A DNA stretch of 23,773 bases. Origin: JAAELZ01 sp965209105 (GTDB lineage: Bacteria; Pseudomonadota; Gammaproteobacteria; Arenicellales; Poriferihabitantaceae). Every line of letters starts with the position of its first letter. Position 1 is the first letter of the stretch. The translations under genes were made by a program, and so were the position numbers. Where the stretch lies: positions 1 through 23,773 of the forward strand of contig CBDBQB010000010.1 of assembly GCA_965209105.1 (NCBI GenBank), written 5' to 3'. The notes under the pieces are model-generated. The model was not told where the DNA came from. It did no database searches and saw only the letters and a program-made list of their open reading frames with translations. This document shows positions 8,374-17,000 of the stretch, piece after piece.

Positions 8374-10704
8374 GTGGTGAATCAACAATCAAAAGAAGGG
8401 TTTCGGTCTGCCGATAAGCAAGGCACGATGGTGCCATCGCGATCATTAACCATTAGCGTGTTGACTGAAAAGGCACGACCCTTGAGTTTTAATGCACTCG
8501 TCGACCATTTCGGCATAGAGACAAAAGCGGAATTAGCGGCGTATTCGGGTCGACTTGAACGTATGGCCGAGCGTGGCATGTTGCTGCGAGACCGTCGCAA
8601 ACGTTATTCTTTACCGGACAAAATGCATTTGGTTGTCGGCAAGGTTTTGGGGCATCCCAAAGGCTTTGGTTTTGTAATACCCGATGCGGGCGGGGATGAT
8701 ATTTATTTACACCCCAATCAAATGCGGCGCGTGTTGCACAATGACAAGGTGCTGGCGGTGGTCAGTCGTATTGATAGCCGTGGTCGAAAAGAAGGCAAGA
8801 TTGTCGAGGCAATCATTGATCCGGATAGAGAAATCATCGGACATTTTTGCGAGGACGGTGGGGTACACTTTGTTGACCCCGATGACGCACGGTATGCGCG
8901 GGAAATTGTTATCAACCATGATTCGACTTATGGTGCGACGCCCGGTGAAGTGGTCGCGGTTAAAATATTAAAACACCCCATTGGGCATCGTCATGTAGTC
9001 GGTGTAGTGGTCGATATTCTGGGTTATCAAAAAGAACCCGGCATGGAAACAGATATTGCGATACGTAGATACGAGCTCCCCCATCGTTGGCCAGAAGCCG
9101 TTACTAAGCAATTAAAGGACATGCAGTCTGCGCTTAAAGCGGTGGACTATTCCTCTGAGTCGGATGTCAAACGGCAAGATTTGCGAAAGCTGCCTTTGGT
9201 GACGATCGATGGTGCGGATGCACGCGATTTTGATGATGCGGTCTATGCAGAAAAACGACAATCCGGGTGGCGATTAATTGTCGCAATTGCGGATGTGAGT
9301 CATTATGTTCAACCCGGCAGCCCCTTAGATTTACAGGCCTATGAGCGCGGTACGTCGGTGTACTTTCCTAATCGAGTCATCCCGATGCTGCCAGAGGAAC
9401 TGTCCAATGGTATCTGCTCGCTTAAGCCCGATGAAGACCGTAACTGTATGGTCTGCGATATGCGTTTTTCGACCGATGGAGATTTGCAGTCTTACCAATT
9501 TTACCCAGCGGTGATGTTTTCGCACGCGCGACTAACCTATGCTGAAATGGCTAGGATAGTGGTTGAAAAAGATGAAATGTCGCGTCAAAAACGCGGCAAG
9601 TTATGCGTGCATCTTGATGATTTATATTCTTTTTATGCGCAGATGGTCAAACAGAGGAAGAAACGCAGAACCATCGATTTTGATTTTCCAGAGCCATTAT
9701 TTATCTTTAATGATCAGCAAAAAATTGAACGTGTCGAACGTCGTGAGCGCAACGATGCACATCGAATTATCGAGGAATGTATGCTTGCGGCAAATGTTTG
9801 TGCCGCGCGATTTATTGAATCGAAATCTAAAAAAGGTGGAATTTATCGCGTGCATGAGGGCCCTGATGAGGAAGCATTAACCGATTTGCGTGCTTTTTTA
9901 AGTGGGTTTGGATTGAAGCTCGGTGGCGGAAAAGAGCCGACCGCTGAACACTATGCGGATGTGCTTGACGCCTTAGAACATCAAACCGATTTAGCGCCCC
10001 TGATTCAGATCGTATTGCTTAGAAGTCTAAAACAGGCAGTGTATAGTGCTGATCCCTTGGGACATTTTGCGCTGAATTATGATCAATACACGCATTTCAC
10101 ATCGCCGATACGCCGCTATCCTGATTTGGTCGTGCATCGACTTCTTAAGCAGCTCGTCGATGCGCAGGGTACTAAGTTTATTGGCCCCAAAGGTGAAACA
10201 CTGGCGAGCATCGGGGAGCGTACTTCAATGACTGAGCGCCGCGCCGATGAGGCCTCGCGAGACGTATCGAAATGGCTTAAGGCAGAGTTTATGCAGGCTT
10301 ATGTGGGAGAAGAGTTCAATGGTCAAATTAGCGGGGTTAAGGAGTTTGGGATATTTGTTGAACTGACCGAGTTTTTCGTCGATGGTTTGGTGCACGTCAC
10401 CATGCTCGGTAGCGACTATTTTCACTATGATCCTAAACGCTTTCAAATGACAGGAGAGCGCTCCGGCGTGACCTTCAGTTTGGGTGGCAAGGTTCGTGTA
10501 AAAGTTGTTCGCTCAGACGTTGAGACAGGAAAAATTGATTTCGCTCTTATCAGCGCCGATGGAAAGCTTGTGGAAAGTGGCGGTCAAAAGGATAAGAAAA
10601 GCGGTTACCAATCTAGAAAATCTAAGCAGTATTCAGGTAAAGCCAATAAAGGGCAGAGAACCAAGCAAGGCAAGAAAAAGAACAAATCTAAGCGTGGAAA
10701 ATGA
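8374..10704 (+). CDS. rnr: Ribonuclease R
   Basis: RNase R is a processive 3'-to-5' exoribonuclease that degrades structured RNA and takes part in rRNA and tmRNA quality control. The 776-aa protein shows, in order: a winged-helix region (about residues 20-85), cold-shock OB folds (about 85-235), the RNB catalytic domain (about 255-590), an S1 domain (about 630-715, GQISGVKEFGIFVELTEFFVDGLVHV) and a Lys/Arg/Gly-rich tail. The four catalytic aspartates are present as D279, D285, D287 and D288 in TIDGADARDFDDAV. The RNB signature HFTSPIRRYPDLVVHRLL is intact. The start is one of two tandem GTG codons at 8374 and 8377; no clear Shine-Dalgarno sequence precedes them and ATG 8428 is a possible alternative. 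It is followed by rlmB after 34 bases, as in E. coli. Confidence 0.96.
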   Translation: MVNQQSKEGFRSADKQGTMVPSRSLTISVLTEKARPLSFNALVDHFGIETKAELAAYSGRLERMAERGMLLRDRRKRYSLPDKMHLVVGKVLGHPKGFGFVIPDAGGDDIYLHPNQMRRVLHNDKVLAVVSRIDSRGRKEGKIVEAIIDPDREIIGHFCEDGGVHFVDPDDARYAREIVINHDSTYGATPGEVVAVKILKHPIGHRHVVGVVVDILGYQKEPGMETDIAIRRYELPHRWPEAVTKQLKDMQSALKAVDYSSESDVKRQDLRKLPLVTIDGADARDFDDAVYAEKRQSGWRLIVAIADVSHYVQPGSPLDLQAYERGTSVYFPNRVIPMLPEELSNGICSLKPDEDRNCMVCDMRFSTDGDLQSYQFYPAVMFSHARLTYAEMARIVVEKDEMSRQKRGKLCVHLDDLYSFYAQMVKQRKKRRTIDFDFPEPLFIFNDQQKIERVERRERNDAHRIIEECMLAANVCAARFIESKSKKGGIYRVHEGPDEEALTDLRAFLSGFGLKLGGGKEPTAEHYADVLDALEHQTDLAPLIQIVLLRSLKQAVYSADPLGHFALNYDQYTHFTSPIRRYPDLVVHRLLKQLVDAQGTKFIGPKGETLASIGERTSMTERRADEASRDVSKWLKAEFMQAYVGEEFNGQISGVKEFGIFVELTEFFVDGLVHVTMLGSDYFHYDPKRFQMTGERSGVTFSLGGKVRVKVVRSDVETGKIDFALISADGKLVESGGQKDKKSGYQSRKSKQYSGKANKGQRTKQGKKKNKSKRGK

Positions 10705-10738
10705 TGCTTGCTTGTGCTTGATAGCGCTCTGATTTATT

Positions 10739-11500
10739 GTGTCGATAGAACATCCTAAAAAGAGCCGAGGGCCAAGAAATACTGAGTTGATTTATGGCTT
10801 CCATAGCGCGGAATCGCGCATTACCCGATCACCAGAGAGCATTTTTGAAGCCTATATTGATCGCGCACGTCACGACACAAGAATGCAAAAACTAGTGTCA
10901 AGCCTAGATCGGCTGGGTATCCCCTACCAGCTGGTTCCCAAACGAGAACTATCTAAATTAGCTGACGCCAATCATCAAGGCGTTATATTTAGAGCAAAAG
11001 TTGCAGCACAAAAAACTGAAAAAGGTTTGTATGCACATCTCGACACCGTCGATCAGCCATTTATTTTAGTGTTGGATCAGATTACCGACCCGCATAATCT
11101 CGGTGCCTGCTTACGGACTGCCGATGCGGTTGGGGTGGACGCGGTCGTATTGCCTAAAGATGGGGCGTGTCCAATAAATGAAACGGTGCGCCGTGTGGCC
11201 AGTGGCGCTGCCGAATCTGTCGAAGTATTTTACGTGACAAATCTTGTGCGCTGTTTGAAAGAAATAAAGGATCGGGGTGTGTGGGCGGTGGGCTTGTCCG
11301 ATTCTGCAACGCAAAGTTTGGCCGATGTATCGCTCACGCCACCGCTTGCGGTGGTAATGGGCGCAGAAGGCAAAGGGCTACGAAAGTTGACGCAATCCAC
11401 TTGCGATCAATTGGTGTCTATTCCAATGAAGGGTTCGGTGTCTAGCTTAAATGTGTCGGTGGCGACGGGTGTGGTGTTGTTTGCTGTTCAGAAAGATTAA
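10739..11500 (+). CDS. rlmB: 23S rRNA (guanosine(2251)-2'-O)-methyltransferase
   Basis: RlmB methylates the ribose of G2251 in the P-loop of 23S rRNA. The 253-aa protein has the SpoU N-terminal substrate-binding domain (about residues 16-90) and the SPOUT catalytic domain with all three motifs. Motif 1 is DPHNLGACLRTADAVGVDAV (about 117-136), motif 2 is AVVMGAEGKGLRKL (about 204-217), and motif 3 is SIPMKGSVSSLNVSVATGV (about 227-245), which form the knotted SAM site. The start is GTG 10739, 34 bases after rnr. The rnr-rlmB order is the common gammaproteobacterial arrangement and implies one transcript. After the stop the context changes to mobile and polysaccharide genes. Confidence 0.95.
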   Translation: MSIEHPKKSRGPRNTELIYGFHSAESRITRSPESIFEAYIDRARHDTRMQKLVSSLDRLGIPYQLVPKRELSKLADANHQGVIFRAKVAAQKTEKGLYAHLDTVDQPFILVLDQITDPHNLGACLRTADAVGVDAVVLPKDGACPINETVRRVASGAAESVEVFYVTNLVRCLKEIKDRGVWAVGLSDSATQSLADVSLTPPLAVVMGAEGKGLRKLTQSTCDQLVSIPMKGSVSSLNVSVATGVVLFAVQKD

Positions 11501-11603
11501 TTTCGGATTGGGATAAAGCAACGTGAATAAGGAGACAAATATTTTTGGAGCTTGATAAATTAAATCTCTCCAAATTATTAGCAAGAGCTTAAATTAGAGA
11601 TAG

Positions 11604-11732
11604 TTAAACTACTTCGAGAATCATTTTTAGCAGAATGTTTCCCATAACGGCTTGAGTCCCTTCGTTATGGTATGCGACATCAATTTTATAATTAAGGTTT
11701 GCTTGTTCAATTAAATTGAATGTAGATCTATC
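11604..11732 (-). pseudogene. 3' half of a small reading frame split by IS66
   Basis: Read on the minus strand from the IS66 junction, this piece encodes DRSTFNLIEQANLNYK, then YHNEGTQAVMGNILLKM, and stops at TAA 11604-11606. Deleting the IS66 element and one target-site copy joins it in frame to the piece at 14104-14240 (258 bases, 86 codons with the stop). The ending, with a His in a YHNEGTQAVM context, is reminiscent of the C-terminal His region of SGNH/GDSL hydrolases, but the match is too short to assign a function. Confidence 0.45.
11725..11732. repeat. Target-site duplication of IS66, left copy
   Basis: GATCTATC directly abuts the left end of the IS66 element. The identical octamer stands at 14104-14111 on the other side. 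Eight bases is the duplication length known for IS66-family elements. Confidence 0.95.
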
Positions 11733-11757
11733 GTAAGCGCCTAAACAACGCCGTCAT
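11733..11757. repeat. IS66 terminal inverted repeat, tnpC side
   Basis: The repeat starts GTAAGCGCCTAAACAACG. It matches the other end in the first nine bases and at about half of the following positions. The tnpC stop codon (11741-11743) lies inside this repeat. Confidence 0.9.
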
Positions 11758-13348
11758 TGACATTGCCAGGCAAGAGCCGATCAACATCATCATAAGACAT
11801 GACGTTTGGCAGCGCAGTGAATACCTGCTTTAAATAAGCGTAGGGTTCCAAGCCATTGGCCTTTGCCGTTTCAATTAAACTATAAAGGTTAGCGCTGGCT
11901 TTGGCACCCTGTACGCTGCTTGAGAACAACCAGTTTTTTCGTCCAATAGCGAACGGCCTGATGGCATTTTCAACAGCGTTGTTATCTATCGGGTAGCGGC
12001 CATCATCAAGATAGGCTACCAGCCTCGACCATTGATGATCAAGATAATATAGCGCCTTGCCCAGTGCTAGTTTTGGCGCAACTTGTGGCCGCGTTTCGTT
12101 TAGCCATTTTCGCAGCTTGCTAATGATCTCTTTTGAGTCTTGTTGCCTACGCTGATAGCGCACATCAACTGGCTCACCTTTGATCTGCTTTTCTATCGCA
12201 TACAGCTTAGCAATCAACTTGATTGCATAATCTGCCTTGGGGCTTTTCTTGTTTTTACCGCCGGCCTTGCTCGCCTCCACAAACTTACGCCGCGCATGCG
12301 CCCAGCAACCAAGACGTGTAATGCCTTGTTCGGCACATACCGCATCATAACCCGCATAGCCATCCACCATCATGCTGCCATGATAATCCGCTAATAAGCG
12401 TTTGGGTACTTCACTGCTGCGACTTGGGTCGTAATCAAACAAGATAGCTTTGCCACCCGGCGGCCCCGCACTGCGCACCCACATATAAGATTTACTTTGT
12501 GCGCTCTTGCCTGACTCATTCAATACTTGAACGGGCGTCTCATCCATATGCAGATAAGGTTGTTCTAACAGCGTCTCTTCTAGGCGATTAATCAATGGTT
12601 GTACTAACTGCCCACATTTAATCATCCAGTTGGCTAGACTGGTCCTATCTATCTCAATACCAAAGCGACTTAGAATCACACTTTGCCGATACAGCGGCAA
12701 GCTATCAGCGTACTTGGCCGTGGCGATATACGCCAACAAGCCCGCACTAGCTTGGCTTTTCTCTATGGCTTGTTTGGGTTTGGATGCTGTCTTGATTAAG
12801 CCCTCGCCTTTAGCCTGACAGCAAGGGCAACCATATTGCTTGCGAATGTGGCGAATTACCTGAATCTTCATCGGTACAATATCTAATTGCTCCGATACTT
12901 TATCGCTGATGAACTTAAGTTCATGGCCGTCATGCGGGCAGATCTTTTCTTCGTCACTGAGGTCGTGAATGATCTCAATGCGGGGCAAATCTGCTGGCAA
13001 TGGCTTACGACCACCGCGTTTGCGTTTATGCGCGGGGATGGTCACTGTCTCAGCATCATCTAATTCAGCATCGACGTCAGACCGGGCTTGATCTTGTTCG
13101 GCTTCGTCAAACAACACCAACTGCAAGGTGCGCAGTGCTTCGCTGTTCGATGCAAAGCGGGCATTGCGCGCCAGCACCAATGCTTCTTGAAGTTGCTCTA
13201 TGTATCTGTCTTTAGACTTTAACTTTGTTAATGCTGTCTGATAGGCGCTGTCCTTAGATTTTAATTGCGCTTCATAATCCGCTTCCTGCGCCAATAATAT
13301 CTGCCGTATTTGATGGTTTTCTTGTTCTAATTCGGCATGACTTTGCAT
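11741..13348 (-). CDS. tnpC: IS66 family transposase TnpC
   Basis: This is the DDE transposase of the IS66 element. The 535-aa protein has an N-terminal coiled-coil region (about residues 5-60), a basic patch KRKRGGRKPLP (about 108-118), and a cysteine-containing zinc-binding-type segment (CPHDGHEL and CPCC, about 137-177). In the catalytic core I place the DDE residues at D269 (HMDETPVQV), D329 (VDGYAGYD) and E460 (NNAVENAIRPFAIGRKNW). The C-terminus ends within the IS left repeat. It follows tnpB by 21 bases, and all three IS genes read in one direction. Confidence 0.96.
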   Translation of the reverse strand: MQSHAELEQENHQIRQILLAQEADYEAQLKSKDSAYQTALTKLKSKDRYIEQLQEALVLARNARFASNSEALRTLQLVLFDEAEQDQARSDVDAELDDAETVTIPAHKRKRGGRKPLPADLPRIEIIHDLSDEEKICPHDGHELKFISDKVSEQLDIVPMKIQVIRHIRKQYGCPCCQAKGEGLIKTASKPKQAIEKSQASAGLLAYIATAKYADSLPLYRQSVILSRFGIEIDRTSLANWMIKCGQLVQPLINRLEETLLEQPYLHMDETPVQVLNESGKSAQSKSYMWVRSAGPPGGKAILFDYDPSRSSEVPKRLLADYHGSMMVDGYAGYDAVCAEQGITRLGCWAHARRKFVEASKAGGKNKKSPKADYAIKLIAKLYAIEKQIKGEPVDVRYQRRQQDSKEIISKLRKWLNETRPQVAPKLALGKALYYLDHQWSRLVAYLDDGRYPIDNNAVENAIRPFAIGRKNWLFSSSVQGAKASANLYSLIETAKANGLEPYAYLKQVFTALPNVMSYDDVDRLLPGNVNDGVV

Positions 13349-13369
13349 GCCCGTATTTTAACAGATCAG

Positions 13370-13717
13370 CTAATTTACTTCCTTATAAGCCAAGGTTTTA
13401 TGCGGTTCTATAGACAATCCACTAAGCAGGCAATTTAGCTGATCCGCACTGATGGTGATGGTTAGATCATCGCCCCGTTGCGGCCATTTGAATTTATCCG
13501 CTTCAAGACGCTTATACCACAATGCAAAACCCGTCTTATCCCAGTACAATATCTTCAACCGGTCTTTGCTTTTATTGCAAAACACAAACAGCCCATCAGC
13601 ATACGGACTTAAACTTGTCTCTTGTTCCACTATTACACTTAGACCGTTCACCGCCTTGCGAAAGTCAACGGGCGCACGATGCAGATACACTGGCGGTAGG
13701 TCAGTCAACCATCTCAC
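13370..13717 (-). CDS. tnpB: IS66 family accessory protein TnpB
   Basis: The 115-aa protein belongs to the IS66 Orf2 family, needed for transposition of IS66 elements but of unclear biochemical role. It shows the family core VDFRKAVNGLSVIVEQ, LFVFCNKSKDRLKILYWD and GFALWYKRLE. It is not related to the TnpB nucleases of IS200/IS605. The start is GTG 13717, overlapping the tnpA stop by four bases (GTGA), which indicates translational coupling. Confidence 0.95.
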   Translation of the reverse strand: MRWLTDLPPVYLHRAPVDFRKAVNGLSVIVEQETSLSPYADGLFVFCNKSKDRLKILYWDKTGFALWYKRLEADKFKWPQRGDDLTITISADQLNCLLSGLSIEPHKTLAYKEVN

Positions 13718-14025
13718 GATAGAACTTGATTTAACATCAGGCTTAACGCCCGAACATCTAGCGCATCACCTAGTTCAATATCAATCACCCGTATGCGCGG
13801 CTGCTTTGCTTGGGTCTTGGTGAGGCCACCATCAGGGCATGCCACGCGATTCACGTTTGGAGCAACGCGCACAAAATTTCCGGCGTTATCTCGCAACTGT
13901 GATTTACGCGTACTAAAGTACTTTGGGTTGATACCATGCTGTCTGCAATAAGCTACTGCGCTCAAACCACTAGATTCCTGGTTTGCAATCAACTCTCGCC
14001 ACTGTTCTTTGCTTCGTCTTGCCAT
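13714..14025 (-). CDS. tnpA: IS66 family accessory protein TnpA (helix-turn-helix)
   Basis: The 103-aa protein opens with MARRSKEQWRELIANQESSG and a helix-turn-helix-like segment LSAVAYCRQHGINPKYFSTR. This is the pattern of the small IS66 TnpA proteins that resemble IS3-family OrfA. The C-terminal half is variable. It is the first gene of the element, with the right inverted repeat about 50 bases upstream, where the IS promoter would lie. Confidence 0.92.
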   Translation of the reverse strand: MARRSKEQWRELIANQESSGLSAVAYCRQHGINPKYFSTRKSQLRDNAGNFVRVAPNVNRVACPDGGLTKTQAKQPRIRVIDIELGDALDVRALSLMLNQVLS

Positions 14026-14078
14026 TGTTACGTTTTAATATAAAAACGCGACAATATACTTTTCTAATTCAGCTCGAT

Positions 14079-14103
14079 AGAATGCCGTTTACTCGGCGCT
14101 TAC
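14079..14103. repeat. IS66 terminal inverted repeat, tnpA side
   Basis: On the minus strand the end reads GTAAGCGCCGAGTAAACGGC. It is identical to the other end over its first nine bases, then only partly similar, as is usual for IS66 ends. Confidence 0.9.
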
Positions 14104-14111
14104 GATCTATC
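14104..14111. repeat. Target-site duplication of IS66, right copy
   Basis: GATCTATC immediately follows the right end of the element and is identical to the copy at 11725-11732. Confidence 0.95.
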
Positions 14112-14240
14112 TAACCGCTCATCTCGAACAGTGTGACAAATTCTTTCGACTTTATCGTTCTGAATTGGCACACTAGGCAGAATGTGCAGTTACATTATTT
14201 GGCGATCTTTTCCCATCTGTATTAAAAGTTGGGTGGTCAT
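14104..14240 (-). pseudogene. 5' half of the small reading frame split by IS66
   Basis: An ATG at 14240, seven bases after the manC stop codon, opens a frame that reads MTTQLLIQMGKDRQIM. It meets one TAA, then continues in the same frame as LHILPSVPIQNDKVER and ICHTVRDERLDRS up to the IS66 junction, where it joins the piece at 11604-11732. So the locus carries both an in-frame stop and a transposon. The piece after the stop could start at a GTG (VPIQNDK). It may be the tail of a once longer gene of the manC operon. No family is assigned; the downstream half weakly recalls an SGNH hydrolase C-terminus. Confidence 0.4.
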
Positions 14241-14246
14241 GGTTTT

Positions 14247-15698
14247 TTAGGCTTCTTTATTAGCCCTCCCATAATTATCTTCTAAGCGTACGATGTCGTC
14301 TTCGCTCAGAATAGACCCAGATTGAACCTCTATTATTTCTAACGGAACCTTTCCTGGGTTCCGTAGCTTGTGGATTGCACCCATTGGGATGTAGGTAGAT
14401 TCGTTTTCTTTGAGCAGATATACATCTTCATTTTTTGTGACTTCGGCTGTTCCTGATACCACGATCCAGTGTTCTGCTCGATGGTGGTGCTTCTGGAGTG
14501 ATAAGGCTTCGCCGGGTGTTACTGTGATGCGTTTTACTTGAAAACCTTTGCCCGCATCAACACAATCGTAGTTTCCCCAAGGTCGATATACTTTTCTGGG
14601 TACGAGTGCTTCTGGGCGTTTTGCCTCGATGAGTTGCGCAACAACTTTCTTGACATCTTGGTCGGAAGATTTTTGTGTCACCATCACGCCGTCTCGCGTT
14701 TCTATGATCACGATATCCTTTACTCCAATTGCTACAATCATTCTATTATCAGCATGAAGGTAACAATTCTTGGCATTGTGAGTCCAGACATCCCCGACAC
14801 ATACATTCCCCGAAGCATCTTTATCACTAATCTCCCACACTGACGACCATGAGCCTACATCATTCCACTGAATGTCGGGTGTTACCATCCGTACATTAGT
14901 GGATTTTTCCATGACTGCGTAATCGATGGAATCATTTTCACATTCATCATAAGCATTTTTCTCCAATCTAACAAAATCAACATCAATGCTAGAGCGTTTC
15001 ACTGCGCGAGCAGTATTTACAACCATGTCAGGGTAAGTCGATTCTAATTCGTCCAGATATTGTTGCGCTGAAAACAGGAAAATGCCGCTGTTCCAAAAGT
15101 ATTCACCAGAATTAACATACTGAGTTGCCGTTTTGATGTCTGGCTTTTCTACATACGAATCGACGACAGAAATAGTACCATTATTCGCTTTTTTTGAACG
15201 TAGATAGCCGTAACCTGTCGCCGGGTAGCTTGGTTTAATTCCGAATGTGACCAGGTGACCAGATGCTGCGCTTACACATGCCGTTTCGACAGACGAAACA
15301 AAATTTTCAAGATTCTTGATGACATGATCTGCGGGAAGAATCAGCAATATCGAATTTTCAAGGTTTAATGTCGATAGGACATAGTGTGCCGCAGACGCGA
15401 TTGCGGGGGCCGTGTTTTTTGCAAAGGGCTCAAGCAAGACAGAGATTTCGACATTTGGATTGGATTCTTTGATTTGCTCGGCAACGGTGAAGCGGTGTTC
15501 AACATTGCATACGACTAGCGCATGTTCAACATTGGCCAATTTACCAATACGATCTAAGGTGAGTTGAAACAGGCTCTTTTGTCGGTCGACAAGTTGTATG
15601 AATTGTTTAGGTCTTGTTGCGCGAGAAAGTGGCCATAACCGGGAACCAGATCCTCCAGAAAGAATGACGGGTATTACGCTGTAGGGCTTATGTTCCAT
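14247..15698 (-). CDS. manC: Mannose-1-phosphate guanylyltransferase / mannose-6-phosphate isomerase
   Basis: This bifunctional type II enzyme (ManC, WbpW and AlgA are relatives) makes mannose-6-phosphate from fructose-6-phosphate and GDP-mannose from mannose-1-phosphate and GTP. The 483-aa protein has the nucleotidyltransferase signature ILSGGSGSRLWPLSR (about residues 12-26) followed by PKQF. It also has LPADHVI, EKP and WNSGIFLF in the N-terminal domain. The C-terminal cupin isomerase domain (about 370-475) has RPWGNYDCVD, SLQKHHHRAEHWIVVSGTAEV and YIPMGAIHKLRNPG. Its start lies seven bases after the gmd stop, so the two are co-transcribed. A separate phosphomannomutase is needed for the middle step and is not in the window. 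Confidence 0.95.
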   Translation of the reverse strand: MEHKPYSVIPVILSGGSGSRLWPLSRATRPKQFIQLVDRQKSLFQLTLDRIGKLANVEHALVVCNVEHRFTVAEQIKESNPNVEISVLLEPFAKNTAPAIASAAHYVLSTLNLENSILLILPADHVIKNLENFVSSVETACVSAASGHLVTFGIKPSYPATGYGYLRSKKANNGTISVVDSYVEKPDIKTATQYVNSGEYFWNSGIFLFSAQQYLDELESTYPDMVVNTARAVKRSSIDVDFVRLEKNAYDECENDSIDYAVMEKSTNVRMVTPDIQWNDVGSWSSVWEISDKDASGNVCVGDVWTHNAKNCYLHADNRMIVAIGVKDIVIIETRDGVMVTQKSSDQDVKKVVAQLIEAKRPEALVPRKVYRPWGNYDCVDAGKGFQVKRITVTPGEALSLQKHHHRAEHWIVVSGTAEVTKNEDVYLLKENESTYIPMGAIHKLRNPGKVPLEIIEVQSGSILSEDDIVRLEDNYGRANKEA

Positions 15699-15705
15699 AA
15701 ATAAG

Positions 15706-16743
15706 CTAGAAGGAAGAATTTTGTTCTATTTTTTTGAGGTCAGACTTAACCATCATCTCACACAGTTCTTCCAGTGTTGTGCTTGGTTTCCACCCTAATT
15801 CTTTTTTCGCTAGGCTGGCATCTCCGATCAATAAGTCCACTTCTGTCGGGCGGAAAAATTTGCTATTTACATTGATCAAGATATCACCAGTTTTATCGTC
15901 TCTCCCTATTTCATCCTGTCCGCTACCGCTCCATTCAACTTCACGTCCGATGACCTTGAATGCCATGGTTACGAAATCGCGAATTGTCTCAGTTCTACCG
16001 GTAGCCAATACATAAGTGCCTGGTTTTTTGACTTGTAGCATTTTGTACATACCGTCAACATAATCGCCGGCAAACCCCCAGTCGCGCTTAGCACTTAAAT
16101 TTCCTAATTCAATTCTCTTTTGTAAGCCCTGAGCTATGAGGGCGGTTCCGTGGGTAATCTTTCTCGTCACAAATTCCATGCCTCTCAATGGCGATTCGTG
16201 ATTGAAGAGTATTCCGCTCGCGGTGAATATATCGTAGGATTCTCGGTAATTAATCGTCATCCAATGTGCATAGAGTTTTGCGACGGCGTAAGGGCTTCTC
16301 GGATAGAAAGGTGTTTTTTCAGTTTGGGGTATTTCTTGAACTTTTCCGAATAATTCTGATGTTGAAGCCTGGTAAAACTTGATCTTTGGGTTGGTAATCC
16401 GAATTGCTTCGAGCAAATTTAAAGGGCCAAGCCCCGTAATTTGGGCAGTCGTGTGTGGCTGCTCAAATGATACAGCGACAAAACTTTGCGCAGCGAGGTT
16501 ATATACCTCGTCTGGTTCTGTATGCGCCATGACTCTGATTGAGTCTCCTAGATCTGTTAAGTCATGCTCTATCAGTTCTAAGTTGTCATGATCTCGAACC
16601 CCGAGTTGTTCGATTCTCCAGAAGTTTGTTGAGCTTGTTCGGCGATAGGTTCCATATACCTTATAGTTTTTTTTGAGTAATAACTCTGCTAGGTACGCTC
16701 CATCTTGCCCCGTGATACCGGTAACAAGGGCTGTTTTGGACAT
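15706..16743 (-). CDS. gmd: GDP-mannose 4,6-dehydratase
   Basis: Gmd turns GDP-D-mannose into GDP-4-keto-6-deoxy-D-mannose, precursor of GDP-D-rhamnose, GDP-L-fucose and related sugars. The 345-aa short-chain dehydrogenase/reductase has the NADP-binding GITGQDGAYLAE (glycine pattern G9, G12, G15), YNLAAQSFV, and the catalytic set in STSELFG (T128, E130) and Y152-x3-K156. It also has FNHESPLRGMEFVTRKIT, the family's hallmark. A good ribosome site (AGGA about 8 bases upstream) supports ATG 16743. It leads directly into manC. No reductase (rmd or fcl) or GDP-perosamine synthase is visible in the window, so the final sugar is not fixed by this gene alone. Confidence 0.96.
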   Translation of the reverse strand: MSKTALVTGITGQDGAYLAELLLKKNYKVYGTYRRTSSTNFWRIEQLGVRDHDNLELIEHDLTDLGDSIRVMAHTEPDEVYNLAAQSFVAVSFEQPHTTAQITGLGPLNLLEAIRITNPKIKFYQASTSELFGKVQEIPQTEKTPFYPRSPYAVAKLYAHWMTINYRESYDIFTASGILFNHESPLRGMEFVTRKITHGTALIAQGLQKRIELGNLSAKRDWGFAGDYVDGMYKMLQVKKPGTYVLATGRTETIRDFVTMAFKVIGREVEWSGSGQDEIGRDDKTGDILINVNSKFFRPTEVDLLIGDASLAKKELGWKPSTTLEELCEMMVKSDLKKIEQNSSF

Positions 16744-16759
16744 TAAGATTTCCTGTGTG

Positions 16760-17000
16760 TTAGGGTGTATAAAGTGGGAATTGGACTTGAAGCTGATCTT
16801 TCAGCGCTATTCTTAGGTTTATATCACTTTCAAAATGGGATGATACTTCTATATTGTACCCGATGGTTCTTGTAGGTAATAGGTTTGCGGCATGCAAAAT
16901 GCCTTGAACCTCTTCGCTTCTGATGAATCAGTGAATAAGCTTAAGAAAATGAGTTTTTATCATGAATAACTGCAATTGCAGTGTGCTCTATGTTTGGCAT
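16760..17000 (-). pseudogene. Possible broken small gene between gmd and the glycosyltransferase
   Basis: The 278-base gap between two genes of the operon is mostly open on the minus strand, but in more than one frame. An ATG at 17000 gives MPNIEHTAIAVIHDKNSFS and a TAA. Further down, another frame reads SEEVQGILHAANLLPTRTIG, then SHFESDINLRIALKDQLQVQ, and ends at TAA 16760-16762, just before gmd. Joining them needs frame changes near 16935-16950. The total of about 80 codons fills the gap exactly, as a real gene would, but I recognise no family and it may be chance. It also contains the 12-base palindrome CTGCAATTGCAG (16970-16981). Confidence 0.25.

Larger units (their letters stand above)
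11733..14103 (-). mobile_element. Complete IS66-family insertion sequence
   Basis: The 2371-bp element is bounded by imperfect inverted repeats that both begin GTAAGCGCC, the hallmark of IS66 ends, and by a perfect 8-bp direct repeat (GATCTATC). It carries the full tnpA-tnpB-tnpC set on the minus strand, all with uninterrupted frames. Perfect duplication and intact genes indicate a recent insertion that may still be mobile. It lies between rlmB and manC and splits a small reading frame (11604-11732 plus 14104-14240). It cannot be named to a specific IS from sequence reading alone. Confidence 0.97.

Noticed and set aside
11642..11670. Inverted repeat CCATAACG/CGTTATGG as terminator
   Set aside because: It has a 13-base loop and no T-tract, and it lies inside the rebuilt reading frame split by IS66.
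16970..16981. Perfect palindrome CTGCAATTGCAG as an operator
   Set aside because: A single 12-base palindrome without promoter elements nearby is weak evidence, and it may be coding debris.
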